Positions 1 to 4,975 of a DNA stretch of 6,396 nt are shown piece after piece (position 1 is the stretch's first letter; each line of letters opens with the position of its first letter). Source of the DNA: Desulfobacteraceae bacterium (GTDB lineage: Bacteria; Desulfobacterota; Desulfobacteria; Desulfobacterales; Desulfobacteraceae); assembly GCA_023140455.1 (NCBI GenBank), contig JAGLLQ010000257.1, positions 1 to 6,396 of the forward strand. The letters are read 5' to 3'. The notes beneath the pieces were generated by a model, which made no database searches, was not told the DNA's origin, and saw only the letters and a program-made list of their open reading frames with translations. Both the position numbers and the translations under genes were made by a program.

Positions 1-3
1 TTA

Positions 4-34
4 TTGAAGTATATTCATATTTTTAACTTACAAT
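4..34 (+). promoter_or_regulatory. weak candidate sigma70-type promoter upstream of rsmA
   Basis: TTGAAG (4-9, four of six matches to the -35 consensus) is followed after 19 bp by TACAAT (29-34, five of six matches to the -10 consensus). The spacer is longer than the preferred 17 bp and the region is very AT-rich, so chance matches are likely. The rest of 1-91 shows no gene, terminator or other recognisable element. rsmA could equally be transcribed from a promoter outside the window. Confidence 0.2.
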
Positions 35-91
35 GTAAAAGAAAGTCAAGTAGTTATTTCATAAAATCTAAAAAGAAGGTAAAAAAAATAA

Positions 92-952
92 ATGACTTTA
101 CCGGCACAAATTCTAAGAAAAAACAATATTTTTCCCAAAAAAGATTTTGGACAGAATTTTCTTTCCGACGATCAGACAGCCAGAATGATAATTAAAAGAG
201 CAGGTATTGATAAAGACGACACTATACTAGAGATTGGTTCCGGCCTTGGCGCTCTTACAATAGAAGCTTCTAAAAGGGCGAAAAAAGTATACGGTATTGA
301 AAAAGATAATCGATTGATTGATTTACTAAAAGAAGAAATCATAAAGTCTGGTCAAAGTAATATTGAAATTATACATAAAGATATTATGAAACTTGCAATT
401 GAAGATTTTGTACCCGAACAAAGAAAAAAACTTGTAATCATTGGAAATCTTCCATATAATATATCATCGCAAATACTTTTTAGGCTTGTCGAAAAAAGAG
501 AGTTTATAAAAAAGGCATATCTTATGTTTCAGTTAGAGCTTGCAGATAGGATAACAGCCCCGCCCGGCGGGAAAGATTATAGCAGATTGTCTGCTGTAAT
601 GCAGTATTGTGCTGATGTTAAGCCCATCGCAGATATTAAGCCCCATCTATTTTATCCAAAGCCTGCAGTACAATCAAGGGTGATTGAAGTGTCTTTTTTT
701 GAGAAACCTGAATGTTCTTACGAAAAAGAAAGATATCTTTTTACTGTTATTAAAGCAGCATTTTCTAAACGAAGAAAAACATTAAAAAACTCTCTTGCAG
801 GAGATGATTTGTCAATTAACAGAGAAGAAGCAGAAACAATTTTAAAAGCTGCAAAAATTGATCCTGTGAGAAGAGGAGAAACTGTTCATGTAGAAGAATT
901 TGTAACCCTTGCAGAGCAGGCGTGGAATTTCACCAGGGAGGAGAAATGGTAA
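92..952 (+). CDS. rsmA: 16S rRNA (adenine1518-N6/adenine1519-N6)-dimethyltransferase RsmA (KsgA)
   Basis: Cytoplasmic, SAM-dependent enzyme that dimethylates two adjacent adenines in the 3'-terminal helix 45 loop of 16S rRNA during late 30S maturation. The 286-residue product has the normal family length and the full motif series: GQNFL (20-24), the SAM-binding LEIGSGLGALT (46-56), the acidic end of strand 2 in GIEKD (68-72), the catalytic motif IV NLPYNIS (119-125), FYPKPAVQSRV (187-197), the rRNA-contacting FSKRRKTLKNSL (224-235), and RRGETVHVEEF near the C-terminus (260-270). The ATG at 92 has a GAAGG-type ribosome binding site at 75-79, with a long A-rich spacer of 12 nt. No closer in-frame start would keep GQNFL. 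The stop overlaps the HD-GYP gene by 7 nt, which suggests co-transcription and translational coupling. Nothing looks degraded. The identification is secure. Confidence 0.96.
   Translation: MTLPAQILRKNNIFPKKDFGQNFLSDDQTARMIIKRAGIDKDDTILEIGSGLGALTIEASKRAKKVYGIEKDNRLIDLLKEEIIKSGQSNIEIIHKDIMKLAIEDFVPEQRKKLVIIGNLPYNISSQILFRLVEKREFIKKAYLMFQLELADRITAPPGGKDYSRLSAVMQYCADVKPIADIKPHLFYPKPAVQSRVIEVSFFEKPECSYEKERYLFTVIKAAFSKRRKTLKNSLAGDDLSINREEAETILKAAKIDPVRRGETVHVEEFVTLAEQAWNFTREEKW
935..943 (+). promoter_or_regulatory. Shine-Dalgarno that fixes the HD-GYP gene start
   Basis: AGGGAGGAG at 935-943 contains a perfect GGAGG core (937-941), 4 nt before the ATG at 946. It lies inside the last codons of rsmA. 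It lies downstream of the alternative in-frame GTG at 922, so it supports initiation at 946 and a 7-nt gene overlap. It is stronger than the ribosome binding sites of the other genes in the window. Confidence 0.8.
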
Positions 953-2382
953 ACAGCAGCCGGCTCAGTATTGATGATCTGATAAAGATTGTATCAAATG
1001 GAGGTCGTGTTAAAACTGGTATTGATGTATATAATGCTAATGGAACTCTTCTTCTTGACAGAGATTTTCTTGTGGAAACTACAAAGACCCTTGAAGTAAT
1101 TAAAGAGAATGGTGTTAATTCAATCACAGTAAATTCCAGCGAAAGCAGTGGTATCTGGGACAAAGATGGCAACCAGATCGGCTTTGATCCATCCGGATCT
1201 ATTGACTCTGATGGCTCATCTGATACGGTGAAAGAAAAAAAAGAGCAAAACTTATCGTTTGATCCTTATGCCGGCGAAATTGAAAGAATACTTTATGAAA
1301 TCGAAGAGGTCAAAAAGGTTGCTGAAATCAAATATGCAGAAGCAAAAGGAAATGTTAAAAAAGTCCTTACAGATATAAGAGAAACAGGAGGTAAATTTGA
1401 CTATAATGAAGTTGAAAATAATGTTGCTGACCTGGTGGCGTTTTTAACTGAAACTGATAATGCTTTTTCGTTTCTTACAAAAGAACTGTTTTCCTATGAT
1501 GATTATCTCTATAACCATTCAGTAAATGTTTGTGCTATCGGAACAGCAATATTAAATCGTTTTAATAAACAATTCAGTACATTTGTAAATGATTTTTTAA
1601 GAGCAGGAGATCAAACGGCTCTGGAACAATTTCCACGTGAAAATGATCAAGAAGTTGATTGTTTCAAGCTTTTCCAAAAAGATGATTTGGGTGATATTTC
1701 TTTAGGGCTTTTTCTTCATGATATTGGCAAAGTTATGGTATCTGAAAATGTACTGAATAAAAAAGGGAAACTTACTAAGGAAGAGTTTGATGAAGTGAAA
1801 AAACATTCTTATGAGTATGGACTGTTTATACTTGAAGAAAACAAGCTTAAAAATTCATATCTGAAAAATATTATTCAATATCACCATGGCCCACTTTTTG
1901 AGGATGAAGAGAGATGTTATCCTGGAGGGATTAAATTTCACGAAATACCTATTTATGTTAAAATATGTAAGCTTGCAGATATTTTTGATGCCATGACTTC
2001 AAAAAGGTGCTACAAAGAGGCTTTTAACCAGATCAATGTTGTGACGGATCTGTTCAGGACATATGCTCAGAAAGACAGGCTCCTTCAACTTATTCTCCAT
2101 TCTTTTGTAAAAAGTATTGGCATTTATCCCCCGGGAAGTATTGTATATCTTAAAAATGGACAGCTTGCATATGTTCTGCACTCTGAGGGGCCACTACTCC
2201 TTCCCTTTACAGATACGAATCAGGTAACACTTAAGAGAAAAGCAGATCCTGTTGATGCCGGCAGTCAATATACTGATGAAGCTATCCATGTGGATGCCAA
2301 TAGAAGTGTGAAAAACCCGACAGATGTTTATGATCTCCTACCTTCCTATCTTAAAACAATAATATCAAAAACAGCTAATTGA
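946..2382 (+). CDS. HD-GYP-type phosphohydrolase domain protein, probable cyclic-di-GMP phosphodiesterase or sensor
   Basis: HD-GYP proteins typically hydrolyse cyclic-di-GMP in the cytoplasm. Numbering the 478-residue product from the ATG at 946, residues 14-75 form a conserved-looking N-terminal module (GGRVKTGIDVYNANG, 19-33; LLLDRDF, 35-41). A Ser/Asp/Lys-rich linker (82-102) and a charged, probably helical stretch (110-147) follow. The HD core runs from about 180 to 395: NHSVNV (H191), LHDIGK (H258, D259, K262), KKHSYEYG (H287), YHHG (H313, H314) and KLADIFDAMTSKR (D345, D348). A closing motif, IYPPGSIVYLKNGQ, lies at 393-406. All expected metal-ligand histidines and aspartates are present. 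Two features are odd. About 30 extra residues lie between H191 and H258, and the GYP signature reads CYPGG (324-328) with the preceding HHExxDGxG pattern replaced by HHGPLFEDEER. There is no signal peptide or membrane segment. The HD-GYP assignment is confident; catalytic activity is not proven. Confidence 0.85.
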   Translation: MVNSSRLSIDDLIKIVSNGGRVKTGIDVYNANGTLLLDRDFLVETTKTLEVIKENGVNSITVNSSESSGIWDKDGNQIGFDPSGSIDSDGSSDTVKEKKEQNLSFDPYAGEIERILYEIEEVKKVAEIKYAEAKGNVKKVLTDIRETGGKFDYNEVENNVADLVAFLTETDNAFSFLTKELFSYDDYLYNHSVNVCAIGTAILNRFNKQFSTFVNDFLRAGDQTALEQFPRENDQEVDCFKLFQKDDLGDISLGLFLHDIGKVMVSENVLNKKGKLTKEEFDEVKKHSYEYGLFILEENKLKNSYLKNIIQYHHGPLFEDEERCYPGGIKFHEIPIYVKICKLADIFDAMTSKRCYKEAFNQINVVTDLFRTYAQKDRLLQLILHSFVKSIGIYPPGSIVYLKNGQLAYVLHSEGPLLLPFTDTNQVTLKRKADPVDAGSQYTDEAIHVDANRSVKNPTDVYDLLPSYLKTIISKTAN

Positions 2383-2407
2383 CATAATGGTCAGTATTGG
2401 CTAAAAA
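2379..2407 (+). promoter_or_regulatory. candidate sigma70-type promoter for dapL-moeA
   Basis: A perfect -35 hexamer TTGACA (2379-2384) overlaps the TGA stop of the HD-GYP gene. Exactly 17 bp downstream is TAAAAA (2402-2407), which matches the -10 consensus at four of six positions but lacks the conserved final T. Transcription would begin around 2414, giving a leader of about 75 nt that contains the direct repeats and hairpins ahead of dapL. The perfect -35 and ideal spacing favour it. The weak -10 and AT-rich background keep confidence moderate, and readthrough from the HD-GYP gene remains possible. Confidence 0.4.
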
Positions 2408-2410
2408 GAC

Positions 2411-2430
2411 TTTAAAAATAAGGTAATAAT
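2411..2430 (+). repeat. direct repeat, copy 1, in the dapL leader
   Basis: This 20-bp element starts TTTAAAAATAAGG and ends AATAAT. It recurs at 2454-2473 with 19 of 20 bases identical; the only difference is T at 2424 versus A at 2467. The copies are 43 bp apart start to start, close to four helical turns. Low sequence complexity means part of the match could be chance, but the shared AAGG interrupts the A/T run in both copies. Confidence 0.6.
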
Positions 2431-2464
2431 GTGTTATTTTTATTATTTGGTGTTTTAAAAATAA
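2413..2464 (+). other. alternative A/U hairpins sharing a central arm, upstream of dapL
   Basis: TAAAAATAA occurs at 2413-2421 and again at 2456-2464, and the exact complement TTATTTTTA lies between them at 2434-2442. The central arm can pair with the left copy (9 bp, 12-nt loop) or the right copy (9 bp, 13-nt loop), but not both. The stems contain only A-U pairs, so they would be weak in RNA. The right hairpin ends about 10 nt before the dapL ribosome binding site (2475-2480). It could be a leader switch, a dyad for a DNA-binding protein, or compositional chance. No U-tract or GC-rich stem supports an intrinsic terminator. Confidence 0.35.
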
Positions 2465-2473
2465 GGAAATAAT
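2454..2473 (+). repeat. direct repeat, copy 2, in the dapL leader
   Basis: Second copy of the 20-bp element found at 2411-2430, with one mismatch. It ends just before the dapL Shine-Dalgarno sequence AAAGGG (2475-2480), so a protein bound here, or RNA structure formed here, could influence dapL translation. That role is inference from position only. Confidence 0.6.
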
Positions 2474-2487
2474 AAAAGGGAAAATAT

Positions 2488-3708
2488 ATGATAAAAGTTA
2501 ATGAAAGTTACAGCAAGCTTAAAGCCTCATACCTTTTTGCAGATATTGCGAAAAGAGTTGAAGTTTTTCAGGAAGAAAATCCAGATAAAAAAATTATAAA
2601 ACTAGGTATAGGTGATGTTACAAAACCATTACCTGACGCTTGTGTTAAAGCATTTCATCAAGGTGTTGATGAAATGGCAAAAGAAGCAACTTTTAGAGGA
2701 TATGGTCCTTATGAGGGATATCCTTTTTTAAAGGAAGTCATCAGCAAAGAAGATTTTCAAAAAAGAGGAGCATCTATCATCCCTGATGAAATTTTTATAA
2801 GTGATGGTTCAAAATGTGACACTGCAAATTTTCAGGAGCTTTTTGCCACTGATATTAAAATTGGAATTCCTGATCCTGTTTATCCTGTTTATCTTGATTC
2901 AAATGTTATGGCAGGGAGGACAGGAACTTATGAAGATGGCAGATATCAGGGAATTCATTATTTGGAATGTACAAAAGAGAATAATTTTTTACCTGAGATT
3001 CCTGATACAAATCTGGATCTTATTTATCTTTGTTTCCCAAATAATCCAATTGGTACAACTGCACCAAAACAATATTTAAAGCAATGGGTTGACTACGCAA
3101 GAGAAAATAAAGCTTTAATTTTATTTGATGCAGCTTATGAGGGGTTTATACGAGATGATTCTCCCCATTCCATCTTCGAGATTGAAGGTGCAAAAGAAGT
3201 CGCTGTGGAATTCAGAAGTTTTTCTAAAACTGCAGGGTTCACAGGAACAAGATGTGCAATTACAATCGTTCCAAAAGAATGCATGATTTATAATGATAAT
3301 AATGAAAAAATTTCACTTAATGCACTCTGGGGCAGAAGGCAGGCAACAAAGTTTAACGGTGTTTCCTATCCTGTTCAAAAAGCTGCAGCCGCTGTTTATT
3401 CAGAACAGGGGCAAAAAGAAACAAAAGCACTAATATCATATTATCTTAAAAATGCTGATATAGTGACTAAAGCAATGGCTTCTCTCGGATTTGATTATGT
3501 TGGAGGAGGCAGCTCTCCATATATCTGGGTTGACAGCGGCAATAGAGATTCATGGGAGTTTTTCCAACTCCTCCTATCTAAGGCAGCTGTTGTATGTACT
3601 CCTGGAGCAGGATTTGGAAAATGCGGTGAAAAGTATATCCGAATCAGTGCTTTTAACAGCCATGAAAATGTAGAAGAAGCAATGAAACGTCTGAAAGAGA
3701 TTTTATAA
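2488..3708 (+). CDS. dapL: LL-diaminopimelate aminotransferase DapL
   Basis: Cytoplasmic, PLP-dependent fold-type I aminotransferase. It converts tetrahydrodipicolinate directly to LL-2,6-diaminopimelate with glutamate as amino donor, bypassing the DapD/DapC/DapE steps and feeding lysine and peptidoglycan synthesis. The 406-residue product matches the usual length of about 410. Motifs typical of DapL are LGIGDVTKPLP (39-49), GYGPYEGYPFL (71-81), SDGSKCD (105-111), PDPVYPVY (128-135), FPNNPIGT (183-190), DAAYEGF (214-220) with the PLP-ring Asp214 and Tyr217, the Schiff-base lysine in SFSKTAGFTGTR (Lys247), TPGAGFG (371-377), and the substrate-carboxylate arginine in YIRISAF (Arg385). The ATG at 2488 has AAAGGG seven bases upstream. 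The gene follows a 105-bp gap with a promoter candidate and repeats. Its TAA shares one base with the ATG of moeA. Ordinary aspartate aminotransferase is unlikely because the GDVTKPLP and SDGSKCD signatures are DapL-specific. Confidence 0.94.
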   Translation: MIKVNESYSKLKASYLFADIAKRVEVFQEENPDKKIIKLGIGDVTKPLPDACVKAFHQGVDEMAKEATFRGYGPYEGYPFLKEVISKEDFQKRGASIIPDEIFISDGSKCDTANFQELFATDIKIGIPDPVYPVYLDSNVMAGRTGTYEDGRYQGIHYLECTKENNFLPEIPDTNLDLIYLCFPNNPIGTTAPKQYLKQWVDYARENKALILFDAAYEGFIRDDSPHSIFEIEGAKEVAVEFRSFSKTAGFTGTRCAITIVPKECMIYNDNNEKISLNALWGRRQATKFNGVSYPVQKAAAAVYSEQGQKETKALISYYLKNADIVTKAMASLGFDYVGGGSSPYIWVDSGNRDSWEFFQLLLSKAAVVCTPGAGFGKCGEKYIRISAFNSHENVEEAMKRLKEIL

Positions 3709-4937
3709 TGGATCATTTTTTTAATGTAAAAACCCTTGACCAGGTCATGGAAAATCTTTCAGCATTTCCATGTGTTGGAACTGAAGTGGTTTCTGTAACA
3801 GATGCCACATCAAGGATACTTGCTGAAGACATCACAGCTTCTCTTGACATACCCGGTTTCAGACGGGCTACTATGGATGGTTATGCTGTTGTTTCAAAAT
3901 CAACTTTTGGAGCTACTGAGTCAAATCCTGCATGGTTAGAGATTGCAGGTCAGGTAAATATGGGAGAAACCCCGGCCTTTTCTCTTAAATCAGGGTTTGC
4001 TGCAAAAATATCCACTGGCGGTATGCTTCCTGAAGGTGCAGACAGTGTTGTAATGATTGAGCACACTGAAACTATTGATGAAAACTCTGTTGAGATTTAT
4101 AAAAGCGTAGCTCCGTTCCAGCATGTGATTGACTCATCTGAAGATTTTGCTAAAGACGACATAGTATTGAAAAAAGGTTTGACGATTCGACCTCCTGAAG
4201 CAGGGCTTGCAGCAGCACTGGGATATTCAGAAATTAAAGTTTATAAAAGACCTCAAGTCGGTATAATCTCCACAGGAGATGAAGTTATCCCTGTGACTGA
4301 AAATCCTGCTCCAGGACAAATACGTGATATCAACTCATATACTCTTGCAGGTTTTGTCAAAGAAGCAGGCTGTGTGCCACACCTTTACGGCATTATCAAA
4401 GATGATCTGGATGCTTTGTTTGAAACTTGTCAAAAAGCTTTCAAAGAATGTGACATGGTTTTGATTTCAGGTGGAAGCTCAGTTGGAGCAAGGGATTTTA
4501 CAATTGATGTTTTAAATAAAATTGAAAATTCTGAAATTTTAGCCCATGGAATTTCAATAAGCCCGGGTAAGCCAACTATCTTTGCAAAAGCAGGGAATAA
4601 ACTTTTATGGGGACTGCCGGGACAGGTTGTTTCTGCAATGGTTGTTTTTAAAATAGTTGTTCTTCCTTTTTTAAATCAGCTTAAAGGTTGCAAACGTGTT
4701 TTTGATAATAAATTAATGGTTTCTGCAAAGCTCTCACGAAATGTTGCATCAACTCAAGGTCGCCAGGATTTTGTAAGGATCCGTCTGACAAAAAAGCATA
4801 ATGTTCTTTATGCAGAGCCGGTTCTTGGAAAATCAGGATTGATAAAGACCATGGTACTGGCAGATGGTCTTCTCGAAATAGGAGAAAATGTTGAAGGCAT
4901 GGAAAAAGACTCTATTGTTAATATAATTCCTCTATAG
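3708..4937 (+). CDS. moeA: molybdopterin molybdenumtransferase MoeA (stand-alone copy)
   Basis: MoeA acts in the cytoplasm on MPT-AMP and inserts molybdate (or tungstate in some organisms) to give the mature cofactor. The 409-residue product has normal length. The N-terminal MoeA region (about 5-170) contains FRRATMDGYAV (51-61) and STGGMLPEGADSVVMIEH (102-119). The MPT-binding MoCF domain (about 184-320) contains GIISTGDEVIP (185-195), GQIRDINSY (203-211), GGSSVGARDFT (255-265), HGISISPGKPT (280-290) and GLPGQVVSA (302-310). Domain IV (about 335-409) ends with GKSGLIKTMVLADGLLEI (374-391). Acidic residues expected in the active cleft (Asp57, Glu192, Asp263) are present. The usual GLPGNPVSA signature is altered, with NP replaced by QV. 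The start overlaps the dapL stop by one base (TAATG), with a weak GAAAGAGA site at 3693-3700, indicating translational coupling. A second MoeA follows 38 bp downstream. Confidence 0.93.
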   Translation: MDHFFNVKTLDQVMENLSAFPCVGTEVVSVTDATSRILAEDITASLDIPGFRRATMDGYAVVSKSTFGATESNPAWLEIAGQVNMGETPAFSLKSGFAAKISTGGMLPEGADSVVMIEHTETIDENSVEIYKSVAPFQHVIDSSEDFAKDDIVLKKGLTIRPPEAGLAAALGYSEIKVYKRPQVGIISTGDEVIPVTENPAPGQIRDINSYTLAGFVKEAGCVPHLYGIIKDDLDALFETCQKAFKECDMVLISGGSSVGARDFTIDVLNKIENSEILAHGISISPGKPTIFAKAGNKLLWGLPGQVVSAMVVFKIVVLPFLNQLKGCKRVFDNKLMVSAKLSRNVASTQGRQDFVRIRLTKKHNVLYAEPVLGKSGLIKTMVLADGLLEIGENVEGMEKDSIVNIIPL

Positions 4938-4975
4938 TGTTGTATGATTTAATAATTTAAAGCGAGAATATAATA

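Noticed and set aside
4..195. Open frame of 63 codons beginning with TTG
   Set aside because: It overlaps rsmA in another frame, has a Lys/Ser-rich low-complexity product, lacks a ribosome binding site, and its 3' half is frame-shifted rsmA coding sequence.
930..1172. Minus-strand open frame antisense to the rsmA/HD-GYP junction
   Set aside because: It lies wholly opposite well-supported coding sequence and shows no domain or ribosome binding site.
2447..2475. TTGGTG and TAATAA with a 17-bp spacer, resembling a promoter
   Set aside because: Transcription would start near 2482, downstream of the dapL Shine-Dalgarno at 2475-2480, leaving a transcript without its ribosome binding site.
2383..2487. 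Intergenic gap as a lysine riboswitch or other known metabolite-sensing RNA
   Set aside because: At 105 bp with almost no G or C it is too short and too simple for the lysine riboswitch, and I see no conserved core elements of a known class.
2801..3079. Plus-strand open frame of 92 codons inside dapL
   Set aside because: Its hydrophobic Ile/Leu/Phe-rich product is what an AT-rich gene yields in the wrong frame, and dapL is continuous and intact here.
4938..4975. AT-rich 38-bp gap between the two MoeA genes as a possible terminator or promoter
   Set aside because: It has no GC-rich stem, U-tract or convincing -35/-10 pair, so it is best read as an intra-operon spacer.
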